This document shows positions 23,001 through 38,000 of a DNA stretch of 64,000 bases, one piece after another. A program made the position numbers and the translations under genes. A model generated the notes under the pieces. The model saw only the letters and a program-made list of their open reading frames with translations. It did no database searches and was not told where the DNA came from. Numbering within the stretch: position 1 is the stretch's first letter; each line of letters opens with the position of its first letter. Source of the stretch: Gordionus sp. m RMFG-2023 (lineage: Eukaryota; Nematomorpha; Gordioida; Chordodea; Parachordodidae); contig NC_088775.1 in NCBI RefSeq assembly GCF_954871325.1, positions 47,283,561 through 47,347,560 on the forward strand. Direction: 5' to 3'.

Positions 23001-26000
23001 TGCCTACTTGTTCCATTCGAAAGATAATTTAGATGATTATTTTGAAGATTTATTAAAGTCGCATGAAAGTCTTAATAAGAATAATTCTCAGGGCATAGAA
23101 AATTATAATAAATGTATAAAAATAGAATATATAATTCAGTCATTTGATAATATAGAAAGATTAGAAAAAGATAGTAATCTTTTGAATTATTGGGAAAATG
23201 TAAATAATAGTATGCCAGAACTTTATAAGTTAGCTATAACTGTGCTAGCAGTTCCAGCTACGCAGGTATCCATAGAAAGAGCATTTTCTAGCCTTAAGTT
23301 TATACTCTCTGCGCAGAGAACTAAATAAAATCCTGAAATATTAGAAAATATTTAGTTATCCTTTTTAAATTCTCTTTTTAAACATAAATAGTATATGCAT
23401 TTTATTATATTTAAGCGTTATTTTATTCATCATTTTACGCATGTTTGTTTTTATCTTATTTATTTATGAAATAAAAAAAATTAATTTGTCTAATTTATAT
23501 TTACTAAGTTTAATAAAAATATCTATAAGATTCATGGTTAAATTAAATAAGAAATTATAAATTAAAGATTTTTCTCTAAAATTAATATATACATGGTTAA
23601 TGATTAATTTTTTTTAAATCAAATTTATAAAATCCGGAACAAACCGCAAAGAACCGTTAAAAATTATAAACCGAACCGAACCTATATGAATTTTTTAAAA
23701 AAAGACCGAAATGGAACAAAACCTTTATAAAATTATAAACTAAAAACCGGAACGAACCGAACCGTTATGCTTAACGGTTCGAAACCCTGGCTACACTTTT
23801 ACCAAAATTATTTTAGTTTGACACTTTTTTACTGAAAACTTTTAATTACAGACATATTTTAAAAAATTATTAACTTCTACATATTTTTCTTTCAAATTAT
23901 TGTTTATAGTGTTATATTGTATAAATTCTTTGAGGAGATGGGGGTCCTTAATGGGGATATTTATATTAGTTAATGATATTTATGAGGACAGGCAAATTTT
24001 TGAAGCGCTATGCTATGCACAAGATGAAACGTAAAAAATTAAATATTAAACACTTCAAGAAGCTAGTAAAAATATTGAGTATATAAATTGTTTACAAAAT
24101 CAAATGTTCTATAATCTATTTTCTTGCGATAATAATATTATTTTAAAAAAAATTGAACCAATATATGGATGATATGAGGCTGAGTAGATTCTGCAAATGC
24201 ATACAAAAGTAACCATTATAATATTGATGCACGAATCTTTTAGATTTCTATGAAAACATAAATTAGACAACTTTCTCTTTCCCAATAATTTATTTAACCA
24301 CATTAAAGGGCTGATAGGCCTGTTAATGCAAACTTGTTTTTTTTTAGAAAAGAGTGGAGCGTTTCTTTACAACATGCTCTGGGTCCTTTGTATTGTCCCC
24401 TTATGGATAAATCTTTTTTTGACCTTCACTTAGTGCTGTTTATACGAACAGACCTTGCATTATACGTTACAGGTAATATTTTGTTTGTTTTATTCAAATC
24501 AACGTTATAATTTGTCTGTTCCCGCCTGCAATTTTAACGAATTATATTTTACTGCTAAAGTCTCGTCATCCTTATCTCTTTTTTTCTCTTTATTATCATA
24601 AATTGCATGAATGTTTATTGTATATATATTATATATGGTCAATTCGATCTCAAATTGACTAATTTTTGGTGCTTTTCATGGCGACCTCCATTGAATTTCA
24701 ATAAAGCTTGGTATATGTAGTGTACCATTTATTAGTGAGTCAGCGGTTCATTCCTATCGTTCGTAGACCGGGACCGGATCATTTGACGGGCCAATTCATA
24801 TAATTTATGTGTATTTTATTTATTTATCTTTTCAAGAGGATTTATTTTAGTTTAGTTCATTTTTATTTTGCAATATTCTATATTCTCAATAAAAACACAG
24901 AATTATCAAAAAAATCTTGCTATAGTGCCAATAAACACAGGATATTTGTTCACTGCAATACCACATTTAATGTTCATCAACAACAAGCATTAAAATAATT
25001 ATTTATTTTTTAGAGCAGTAAATTATCTAGTAGTATTTTTATTATCAAAAAATTAAAATTTTAGCCAATATTGATAAAGTTTTAGGCAATAAATTAATCA
25101 AATGGGCAGTGTTTTAATTATAAAAAAATTAATGTTTTGGGTCGTATTTATAAAATATGACAAAATTTATAAAAAGCTAAATTTTAAACTAAAAATCTTT
25201 AGATTTTATTTGAAATTGATTTTGTATTTTATACAATTTCTTTTTTAAGGTTATCAAGTTTATTATATAAAGATCATCAATCTCAACTAGTTCTGTAAAG
25301 TAACGTCGTTGTAACGCCATCAATTTTTTAAAGAAAAGAAACGCCATTCGTGACTTTTGAAAAGGGTCATTCCATGTCAAATCAATCACTTTTCGGCCGA
25401 CCTCTTTCGATTTCGATAAAAAATAGTAGGCTGGTTATACATGTTCACATTAGATCATAAACAAAATTTTAGCACATTAGCAACTAATCGGGGTTAAAAG
25501 TCCAAAAAACGTCTTATTTTGCTATTTACTGAAGTTAAATAATTCGTTTTTAATTTAAAACTAAATATGATCAAATATTGAATCTAATATCAATAGCTAA
25601 GTTAATAATTGATAATTATGGCGAAAATCAAAATTAATTTTTTTTAAAAATATGCGTCATTTTATGGTCAGTTGAAAATTTGAAATTAATATTTCGAAAT
25701 GAATATGATCTCCAATTTTTAATTTTTTTAAGAAATATTATTCGTTTAATTTTTTTAAATAATTTCTTCAACCATTAGCATGGCTGGATATTTATTTTAA
25801 AAAATATTGCGATATTTATACCTTTAAAAAAATAGATGGCGCTATATATAATAGTTTTAATATGTTAAAATTTTTTTTTTTTATTGATTAAAAATATTTC
25901 AATGTATATATATCATACTATCGATTACAATGTGCATTATATATATTTATTTGTCATTCAGATCATGAAATTTTTAAAATCTTCACAAATTTTGCCTAAT

Positions 26001-29000
26001 TATGATAGTTTATAAATTAATTAAATCTTACTTCATCTAAAGAAATACCAAGCCTGGCTGGCTTGTGAGATTTCTTCAGGAGATAATATATATGTTCGAC
26101 CGGTGGGAGTGGAAGGATTGACCAGCGAGAGAATATTAGATTTGGGCAACACTAAAATATCATCTATCAGAGGAAATTTAAATGAGGCTGAAGGTCCACA
26201 AGGGTGTAAAAATCGGATTTTTATTTCTTCATTTGTATCATTTTTATCGATTATAAATCCTAACCACCATGTGTCATCATATACTCATGTTTCATATCCA
26301 TTAATATTTTTAAATATAATTTTCTCTTTTAAAAACTAAACATGTTTTATATTATATTTTTAGAATTTGAATATATTATATTTAGGGAATAACCCCGTTA
26401 ATTTTTTGGGTTCCATGTATGGGCAGTGCAGAATTAAATCTTTTACGAAGGGCTAATTCTCCTTCGATATATTCTAGATTGGATATATATTCAAATTGAA
26501 TTCCATTAATATTTTTTAGTATAATTATATAATTCTAATGGGGTTAGGATTTGATTTTTAATATTTGCCATGCGCAGTGGCTAGGAAATGCCATTCGGCA
26601 GAAATATTAAAATCGTATGTATGAAGGCATATGTTAAGAAAATTTATGCGATTCTTGTATTGAGACGCGGCTCCATCTGAAAAATATATTATTTTTTCTG
26701 GTTTAGAATTAAATTTGGCTGTTAAGAAATTAATAAAAATTTTTTGATAAAGGTGGACTGCACTAGTATTATGGCTTAATGATTCGGATATAATAACAAA
26801 TTTATATTTTTTAAATCTTCTCCAGATTTATAATATGCTAGAAATGGGTGTATAGTGACCTGCACGTTGTTCCAATAAAATCCCTGAACTTCTCTTGTGA
26901 AATAAAGAAATAATTTTCAGAATAATCTAGAATTGTTAAAAATTCCCCATCTTTTAAATTTTCTTTGGAATTCTTCAAAATAAATTTTGTTGTTTAACTA
27001 TAAACGAGTGATGCAGGAAAATTTGAACTTTTTCTAATAGATAATCGATGAAATCATCAACGGACTTGATAATAGTTTCAAGATTTGTTCTATCCATCGT
27101 GATCCATTGTTTAAACGTGACATATTCTATATGATTTCTCTGAAACAATTGGTATAATTGGCCCTTAAGAGATTCTATACCAGGGCATTGGTCACAATTT
27201 GTTAAATAACATTTTGGCTGAAAGGGCTTACAAATAATTTGTGCCAAAAGATAGTTATAAGAATTTATACAGTAATATTCTCCTACTGTGATTTCAGCTA
27301 TTGCATTTGTCATTAATTTCACATTCTGATAAATGGCGCAGACACAAACAGTGTGTGTGCCACTAGCTTCAATTAAAATACAGTTTTTTAGCCTAAGTTC
27401 GGCAAATTTAGAGAATCTAATTGATATATTTGGATTCTTCCTTAAACATCTTGAATATTTCTTTAAGATTATTTAATATTAGTCTTTTTTGGACTGGTTC
27501 TTTCTCACCTTTAACATACACAATCTTTTATTCCAGGCATGAGTCGGCTTATTTCATTAGAACTATAAAAATCATTGATGAGTTTAAATGCTCGTTTAGT
27601 ATCTTTCCTGCCTTATGTTTTGGGAATTAAAGAATTTTACTTTCTTACCACCATTTTGGATTTTCTTGCCATGTATGATGTTACGTTGAATTCCTCTTGA
27701 ATTTTATTTACACTCCATCTTTGAGGCAGTAAGAATTTGATATTGTTGATTTTTTGATAATTTATCAAAGTTATTTTTTAATACAATATGAATTTCCACT
27801 TTTATTAGACTATCATTCTCGGAATCAGATATTTCTAAAACCTTAGTCTTTATTGCTTTTTCAATCTTTTGAATTTTATTTTTAGGATATTTTTTCTCCC
27901 TTAAACTTTTTTTTTTAATTGGTGTTTCTCCAATATTGTGTAATGAATGTTTCATGAATCGATTGAAAGGCATCTTGATTATATTTTATTGGGTATATAA
28001 ATTCTTCGGGAAGATGTGGACCAATTTTATTTAACTAGTGGCAGCACGAATTACATATTTTTTGTTGAAGATATAAAAAGTAGTAGAGAACGTAAATTCT
28101 TTTTAAAATTTTTATCTTTTGGTTTATTCAGTGGGCTGCAACACTTTAGCTTATCTTTTAAAGATTTCATTTAGAAAAATTTATTTTAAATTAGAAAAAT
28201 GTTAAAGAAATGAATCAAGTATTATTTTTACAATTTGTGAAAAAATATTAAAGAAATCAATTTGTATTTTTAGCAACTTCGATTTATTGTTAGTGTTTTC
28301 ACGATTTTCGCTTATTATTGATAATCAGTTTATTTTCTATATAATAAAAAGATAAAATCAGCTGGCTTATTTGATTAATTTTTTTAGTGTTAAATAAACT
28401 GCTCAAAATTCAAAGACTGTGATCATAGAAATTTTTAGCAAAAAATTTTTGATCTTCGAAAAAAATTACATGTTTTTTTTAATAATTTAAGATAATGACA
28501 ATTCCATAAAAGAATCTTAGGCCTGGTAATTAATTTGATTTTTCCCTTAATAATTTTATTGCACTCCTTTAATCCTGCTTTTTTATTCGTGTAGTCCGAT
28601 TTTTTAATTATTTTTAAGTTACATTTAAATATTAAAAAAAATTATTAAAATTTTTTATCCTGCGAATATCTCAGGGGAATGAGGTTTACAAAGTTATATA
28701 ACCGAATTTTATGATATATTATATTTGAGAATATTTTTAAGCAACAAAACAAATAAATTTTATCATATTAAATTTTTTATATATAGCGCCATCTATTTTT
28801 TAAGTATAAAAATTACAATACTTTTTAAAATAAATATCCAGTTATGGTAATCGTTGAAGAAATTATTAAAAAAATATAAACGGATAATATTTCGTAAAAA
28901 ATTTATAAATTGAATAATCATATTCATTTCGTAATATTAATTTCAAATTTTCAACTGACCATAAGATGACCCATATTTAAAAAAAAATTAATTTTGATGT

Positions 29001-32000
29001 TTTCGCCATAATTATCAATTATTAACTTAGCTATTGATATTAGATTCAATATTTGATCATATTTAGTTTTAAATTAAAAACTAATTATTTAACATCAGTA
29101 AAAAGCAAAAAAAGACGTTTATTGGACCTTTAACCCAGATTATCTCCGCTAATATAGTTGCGAATGCGCTAAAATTTTGTTTATTATTTATTGTGAACAT
29201 ATATAACCAGTCTACAACTTTTATCGAAATTGAAAGGGGTCGGCCGAAAATCTTGATTTTCTTGCTCATTTGACATGGAATGACCCAAAAGTATCAAGTT
29301 AATCGTTTTTTTTCTGAGTGAGGGTAACGCAAGACGTTACTCGTTAATTAAAAAAAATATTTTGTTTTATATAAATTTTTTTTAAAAATTTATTAATAAT
29401 TTAAGCCTAGTTTCTAATTTACATCAACCACCCAAAATCCGGTTAATTTTTAACGGCGCCAAGTTAGCATATAGCAATTTGATAAAAATGAACAAATTTA
29501 TTAATAATACTATAAGAGTACAACCCATTTTTAATATATATTAAAAGATGGAATCATGCGGTCGTTTCCAATCTACTACATATTTTACCCATCGCATACA
29601 ACTACCTAGTTAGTTTCAGAAAAAAAACAACCCTTACTGGATTCTAATCCAGATCTATGCGGTAAGTGCTATACTCTTTAAGCGACTAGACCACGGACGT
29701 TTTTCGATATCTACGTTTTTTATAAATATTTTCTTATGTTTATCTAATTGAATTCTTGATTTCAATGGTTGTTAAAAATAAAAAGAATATTTATATATAA
29801 TATTAATATTTTTTAAGTAACGCATTACTTTTTGAAAATAACTAACGCTTTCCTTTCTTCATAAGGTAATACATAAGGATACGCGTTTTTTTCAAGGTAA
29901 TAAAAATGTAACTTTTGCGCATTAATCTCAACCGATCAGCTAAAAGAGGTCTTCGGCTCATTTTTAATTTTTAACGAAAAATTATTGGGGTAGTTCTTTA
30001 ATAAGCAATGGGCATTAATATTAACAAAATAAGGGCAATATTTAAATTAAATGGGCACCTTAAAAATCATTTTTAGGTATTTTCAATTTTTACCCAATAT
30101 AATTAGTTTTTAAGATTTTTTATTAACTTGGGAAGTTTTTTTTTAACCTTAAAAATGGATTTGAGCAACTCAGGCTAAACTATGAACTATAATTGAGGAC
30201 TTTCATCTGATTGTTATGAAGAATCTGGTAATGGTAAGGATGGAAAACTAAGCATATATATATGGATTAAATATAAAATACAATTGCTGTTAATGTATTA
30301 GATGCGGTAAGAGCTATTAACAATAAACCGCTTACCTTGACAAATCAATTTTCTATTGAGCTATTATAGAAAGGTATAAAGGTTCATCTCTAATACCAAA
30401 TGATACTAAGTTGAGATTATAGATGATATCAATCAATTTCATTAAGTAGAGGATATATATTTGATATCAATCAATTACAATTAACTCAAAACAAATTAAT
30501 TTATTTAATAATGCCCATGAATTAATTATTGAAAAATAGTTGTTCCTGACTGTTAAATATTTTAAAACTAAATGGCTAAATAAAAATAACACATTATACG
30601 AAGGCTGAAAACACTTTATATAACTAGTAACAATAATTCATTAGAAGGAAGGAATAGGGTTATTAATTATGAAATACTCTAAAAAAATATTTACAGTTGT
30701 CTCATTTCAAATTATTGCTATGGAAATAGTAGAAAAATATGCAAAAATATTTTATGGCTAATCTAATAATTACTAGTAACAAAAACTTTCCGATATAACT
30801 GGGCAAAATTTTAACAAAATTTTTTATCAATGAATACTTTGAATTCTATTATTGCATATCCCTCTTATTTAAAATATTTATGTGTAATCATGCATGTTAT
30901 AGCATTTTTAAATTATTTTTATTTAGATTTGCTCAATGATGCAATGTGCATTAGACATCTGCAAAAGTAGGCATGGCCCGGCCTTTTTTTTAAAATCGGC
31001 TAATATTTTTTTAAAAAATTCAGGCTGGGTCGGTTCGGGCCTTATAAATTTTTTAAAATAAATATCTAAATTTATCAATTATATGTTGAATTTTTTATGT
31101 AAAATAAAAATATTTGATTTTATTTTTAGAAACTAGACGCCTTCAAACATATCTTTTATTTTGAGTAATTATAAAAATTAATTTCTATATTTAAATAAAT
31201 TCAGGACGGGCCGAACATTTTTAAAAAAATTTCAAGCCGCGCTTGAAATATTAGACTCGATTTCAGATCAACTGATGTGCATTAAAAACTTCAATTATAT
31301 TTTATAAATTATATGTTGAATTTTTTATGTAAAATAAAAATAATTTTATTTATTGAAACTAGACGCCTCCTAACTAGTGTTGTTAAAAAGTCGAGTTCTT
31401 ACAACTTGCGACACGAGTCGTAGTCGTAAGAAACGGCTCCGACTCAAGCCAATCAAGGAGCCGAATGAGCCGACTCACTTAGTCGGCTCGTGTATTCGAT
31501 TCGTTGGGTCTTTTCAATTTTTTTCTTTTTTTATAAAATCTGGTAAATTGCTGAATTTGGGGAAAATGATTAATGTGTGAACAAAATTATAATAAGAATA
31601 TGTTGTTTTAGTTTTTCTTATTTTTTTGGCATAAATGGGCTAAAATAAGTATTGCTAACATGTTTAAATAAAATTTTAGTGAAGATGTACCCTAGAAAAG
31701 TGACAATTGTCATAATCAATGTTTTTAAAGTTTTTCGATTTTTTTTGACTTAAATGGGCTAAAATAAGCATTGCTAACATGTTTAAATAAAAATTTAGTG
31801 AAGATGTACAGTAGAAAAGTGACAATTATCATAATCGTTGTTTTTAAAGTTTTTCGATTTTTTTTGACGTAAATGGGCTAAAATAAGCATTGCTAACATG
31901 ATTAAATAAAATTTTAGTGATATTGTACCTTAGATACACGGTTTCCCATTCAAAATAAGAAAATCATAATATTTTTTTAATTTTTTGTCAATTTTTTATT

Positions 32001-35000
32001 TATTTCTTAATTTTTGCGATTTCTTTACGTTTTTTTCTTACTGTATCTTTTCTCAATTTATTTCTAACCTTTTGCGATTTTCTTTACTTTTATTTTTCTT
32101 ACTATATCTTCTCTCTTTATAAATTTAGGTCCATTTTTTTTAACAATTTACGTTTTTTTTCATCATACATACAGATATAATATTCTTTTTATGATTTATA
32201 CATTTTAATCTTTTGCATACATTTTTAACCTTTTCAATCTCGTCATTTTTAATCTTTATTTTTTTGAGCATTTATCTATTTTTTCTTCTCATTTTTGATA
32301 ATTATTTTTTAAAATTATATTTAAAGTTTTTGGCACACAATATAATTACAATTGCTAAATTATATATTAATCGTTTGGTTTACCTTAATTGTAATACCAA
32401 ACGATATTTAAATTAATAAAAAATAATCATTTTTAAATTCCTATTTTTAAACGCATTAGAAAATTTATATTACTTAAAACAATAGGGAAGACAGACTAAA
32501 TAAAATTAATTTTTTTTAAGTATATTTCCATGGATTTTAATTCGAGTTATTTATATTCAGTTGTACAATCATCACAGTCCCAACAAGAAAAATCATAAAA
32601 AGAATATTATATCTGTATGTATGATGAAAAAAAGAGTAAATTGTTAAAAAAAATGGACCTAAATTTATAAATTGAAGAAAAATAAATTGAGAGAAGATAT
32701 AGTAAGAAAAATAAAAGTAAAGAAAATCGCAAAAGGTTAGAAATAAATTGAGAAAAGATACAGTAAGAAAAAAAACGTAAAGAAATCGCAAAAATTTAGA
32801 AATAAATTAAAAAGGAATAACTAAAATAAATAAAAGTTTAAGAAAAATTGACAAAAAATTAAAAAAATATTATGATTTTCTTATTTTGAATAGGAAACCC
32901 TGTATCTAGGGTACATCTTCACTAAAATTTTATTTAAACATGTTAGCAATGCTTATTTTAGCCCATTTACGTCAAAAAAATTTGAAAAACTTTAAAAACA
33001 ACGATTATGACAATTATCACTTTTCTACTGTACATCTTCACTAAATTTTTATTTAAACATGTTAGCAATGCTTATTTTAGCCCATTTACGTCAAAAAACT
33101 TTTAAAACAACAATTATGACAATTGTCATTTATCTAGGGTACATCTTCACTAAAATTTTTTTTAAACATGTTAGCAATACTTATTTTAGCCCATTTACTT
33201 CAAAAAACTTTAAAAACAACGATTATGACAATTGTCACTTATCTATGGTACATCTTCACTAAAATTTTATTTAAACATGTTAGCAATGCTTATTTTAGCC
33301 CATTTACGTCAAAAAAATTCGAAAAACTTTAAAAACAACGATTATGACAATTGTCACTTATCTAGGGTACATCTTCACTAAAATTTTATTTAAACATGTT
33401 AGCAATGCTTATTTTAGCAATTGTCACTTATCTAGGGTACATCTTCACTAAAATGTTATTTAAACATGTTAGCAATTCTTATTTTAGCCCATTTACGTCA
33501 AAAAAATTCGAAAAACTTTAAAAACAACGATTATGTCATTTATCTAGGGTACATCTTCACTAAAATTTTATTTAAACATGTTAACAATACTTATTTTAGT
33601 CCATTTATGCCAAAAATTCGAAAAACTTTAAAAACAACATATTCTTATTATAGTTTTGTTCACATTAATCAGTTTCCCAAAATTTATCAATTTACCAGAT
33701 TTTATAAAAAAACAAAAAAATTGAGCAGACCCAACGAGTCAAATACACGAGCTGACTAAGCGAACCGACCAATGCGGCTCATTTAGTCGACTCGAGTCAA
33801 AGTCGTTTTTTCGACTAGAAACTAGGCTCGAGTCGCAGCTAAGTCGACTCGGCTTTGCCGTTTAACAACACTACTTCTAACATATCTTTTATTTTGAGTA
33901 ATTATAAAAATTAATTTCTATATTTAAATAAATTCAGGCCGGGCCGGCAAAACATTTTTAAAAAAATTTCAACCGGGCTAGAAAAATTAGGCCCTATTTC
34001 AGATCAACTAATGTGCATTAAAAATTTCAATTATATATTCCATCTTTATTTTCTATTTTATGTTTAATTATTAACTTTTTTATATTTGATGCTACATATA
34101 ATACTGAAATTTGATTTGTATTTAGTTAATTAAAAATTCTATATTATATAATGTGAGGACCTCTTTTAACGGAGATTGATTATTTATATAAGATACTTGA
34201 TAGTTTATATAATAAAAAGAGATGTTTGTATATGGAGAATTTTAGTTTACAACTCAACTTTATTTAATTTTATTACTGCTCAATATTTTATAAACACTGC
34301 CTAATAGATTAATTTTTAATAAAGCATTGCCCATTTTTATTAATTAATTTACCGCTCTATAAAAGCTACCTACCTAGAAGATTAATTTGATAATAAAAAT
34401 ACTGTCCATTTTGATTAATTTGCGCCCAATATTTAAGACAAATTATTCGGACATCTCACTTCATTTTTCTTTCAGCTATATTTTTATTGGTGTATTGGAT
34501 GTCTTCAATTACATTAGGAAGTAGAATTGTGTTAATTATCTTCATTATCCCCTAAAGGTTAAATGAATAAAAGAAACACTATTTGCTTTCTTTTTTAGGA
34601 AAGTTCTGATAAAAATAAGATATTTATGGAGGAAATCAGTGTCACACTTCATTCAATAGATTATAAAAAATGTTTAAATATAATATTTATGTTGCATATA
34701 TATTAAGCCTGATAACTTGGATAAATGCCGTACTGTAGGTTTCTTTTACAACATTTTAATTACAAATGTTTCTTGATAAATGGTTTGCAAGTTCAAACCT
34801 CTTAGGGCGCAGATAGGAATACAAACAATTGATAGATTAAGGGAAAATTGTCTGCCGAAAACAGCTTCATAAATAAAAAATTAAGGGGGTAATATAACTG
34901 GAACTATGCTTCACTCACACTAAATAATAATTGTATCTCAATTTTTCATATGAATTAATAATTATTTATATTATTTGTTATATTGAATAAAACAATTTTA

Positions 35001-38000
35001 AAATATTTTGGTTTTTTTATTATAATTCACAAGGCTGCATTCAAACCCTCTTTAGAAAGTTTGAAAATTTTACAAAAAGATTTTGATTATATTTTTTTTT
35101 TTAAAAAAAGAAGTTTAATTTCAGAATTTATGAAAAACGGATTTTGATAAGTTTTATTAAGACAGAGAGATAATGAATTAAAGGTAAAAAAAAATATTTC
35201 CGGGTTTTATAATTAAATATAAAAAAATAAACCTGCACTCTAGAGTATACAATATAGGGTTGGCTGCCCTCTTAATGGTTTAACAAAAATTATAAAGACC
35301 TGACCTTCCTGGTCCCAGTTCGTGTCTGACTCATAGCATTAAAACTCAGATGTTGGATAATATTAGTCTATATTTTAAAAAAATTTATATTTTTATTTTA
35401 TCAAAAGTGATTTTTCTATATTAAATTATGGGTTTTCTAATTGCATTATAATAAATTTTGGTCTTTGTTTAGCAAATGGCTAGCCTACCAGCGACATATA
35501 TCATTTTCACTAACCAATTAGTGATTCATCACTATTAGTTATTCCATCGTTTGTAATGGGTTATCTGTTAGTTAAGGTACGGTCCACGTGCTTAATGAAT
35601 GCATAAAAAATATTTCCTGATTGTAATAATAAAAATAAACGTAACGTAGCATGTTTGTCATTAGATTTTTGTAATGCTACAATTCAATTACGATATTTTT
35701 TAAAGTTTATTAACTATGAATTTTGAACATTTTATATAAGATTTAAAAGTCGATACGCTTGTATTCGGTTGGACAAAGTTTTTGAAGACAAAGGGATCTT
35801 TGGCTACTTCCTTTACCTTATTTGGGACATCCTTCTTATTCATTAATTCGCATTTCATTGGTTTAGTTTAATTTGCTCAAAACATTTGATTACCGATGAA
35901 TATTTTATTTATAGTTAAAATACCACCAAGAGTGTTGACATTTTTATAAAAATTAATTATTAAGTTAAATCACAATTTCTTTTGAATCAAATTATTATAA
36001 TATATATTCTTAAGAAAATGAATCCGCAAAAAAAATAAATAATTAAACATAAATTCATTACATTAAACATTCTTATGAAGTTTATAAAAAAAACTATTAA
36101 AGCAAAATTGAATCTACTTAAAATATTTTATCGTATATAATGATCAATATTTAATATTTTCCAATTGCACTCATTCTAATACATTCTGAATTTATAGGTA
36201 AACTGATATTTTATATAAACTGAAATTAATATGTTTTTATAAGACCTAACGGCCCGAAAATGGTATTGATTTTATTCCGGGCTTAAGAATCTAAAAAATT
36301 GGAAATCTGGGCCTTTAAAAAATAACTATAAATTATATCAATTAATCAGTTTGAAAATCATATAATGGAGCTTTTATTATTCATTTACTGCTCATATTTT
36401 CGATTTCCCATTTCACAATTCACAGAATACAGCAAAATTATTTAAATTAACGAAATTTTATAAATTCTGGGCCGGGACTTAAAAAATCTCGAGCTGGGCT
36501 TGAAAATAAAAAAAATTGTGAATCCCCGGGGCTGGTTTGGAAATTTTTTTTTTCAAAATCCCGACTGAGTTTAAAGTTTTGACTCTACAGGTCTTAAGAA
36601 TTAATCTCCCCATCAAAATATTGAATATCAATATTTATTATAACGTTGGTTAAGGTTTTTAATGTTTCTTTATTATGGAAGGCTATTGTATTACTAGAAC
36701 ATATATTACATAGATTGATTTTGTTTTCAATTAATTAAGCTTTATTTGCTGTTATAGATTTGTTATTGGAAGATGTGTTAGAACTTGAGATAGTAAAATA
36801 CTTCTTATTTTTTGATATTTTGAGTTAATTGTAACTTAGAAGACGGAGAGTCTAAATTTAAATATATAAAAGTTAAAAATTCTTTCCAGTTAAGATTTCT
36901 AATGGTGTTTAAATAAGCCAAAAGAGACAATAATTTTTGCCAAAATAAAATACGAGCTTTGGGAAGGGTTCATCGGTGAACCTGTGTATCCATTCCGCTC
37001 ATATGATTGAATATTTATAACAACTGGCTGAAGTTGTGGGAGATGGAATCTTTCTTATATTATTTCTCAATGCAGGGAAACATGAGAGACTGGTTCACCA
37101 AGGAAGGGCATCTATTATCTCTCTTACCATATATAATAATTTCTTTATGGTGAGCGAAAATTTATATTATTTGAATATTTAAATTCATCAAATTAAATCT
37201 TAATTTTGTTTTAACAAAGTTCAAATGTTCTATAAAATCCTAATCAGGTCAGAAAGCCTAAATTTTAATTAAAACTCATTGCAACATTTATATTAATAAT
37301 GGTTCTAATATATATATATCATGTTTACCAAATCAAATTCTTTAAAATATGTGGTAATTTGCCCCAGAGGCAATAATAATGTAAATGTCATCAAAGAAGA
37401 AAAAATTATTAGTCTCCTTCATGTTTCCTTGTATTGATAAATATTACTATAATGAAAGATTCTTCTTCCACAACTTAAACCACTATTTCTGTAAATATTT
37501 AATTATTCTCCATTTCTGCTGAACAGTAATGGGTACCGGTTCACCAATGAATCCTTCTTAACTATTATTGCCCGGATTCCACTCGTATTTTATTTTCACA
37601 AAAATTACCACTTTTAACTTTTTTAAACAGCAACATGGTAATCTTGAGAACTAAAAAGAATTTTTAACCTCTACATACTCCTTATTCTAAGTTACAATTT
37701 TATAATTAACTCAAAATATCGAAAAGTCACTTAACAGTAGCGGCAAGACATATTTACCATCTCAAAATTTAACACATCTTTCAAAATCAAACCTTTAAAG
37801 TAAATAAAAGGGCTAAATTGTTTGAAAACAAAATCAATTTATGTAATATAAAGCAGCAATTATTATAACCTGTTCCAATAATATAATAACTTCCCATAAT
37901 AAAGAAACACAAGTCTTACATGTTAAACATCCACAAGAATTCACTCCAGTCACTCTCCCTCTCAGATAACACAGACCCACTCACAGAAATCGAGATCCTA

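Larger units (their letters stand above)
22080..24005. mobile_element. Decayed copy of the 14875 hAT family, split by another hAT
   Basis: The left end CATCGGCGTGGCCATGAT at 22080 aligns with the terminus of the 14875-16078 element. The part after 23798 aligns with that element's right interior (CTTTCAAATTATTGTTTA, then a G-rich stretch). The right terminus is missing. A second hAT occupies 22188-23789. Confidence 0.6.

Noticed and set aside
32213-33759. Several open frames in the 32-34 kb region
   Set aside because: They are translations of the tandem units and loop of the foldback element, with repeated words in every frame, not genes.
34599-34671. Exon-like frame [21 protein letters not shown] after TTTTTTAG
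   Set aside because: It first looked like part of the 5-phosphatase, but exon b ends in a phase that joins exon c exactly and does not fit this segment. Relatives also have no such insert.
34785-34830. AAGTTCAAACCTC, a tRNA B-box-like word
   Set aside because: No A box at the right distance and no cloverleaf.
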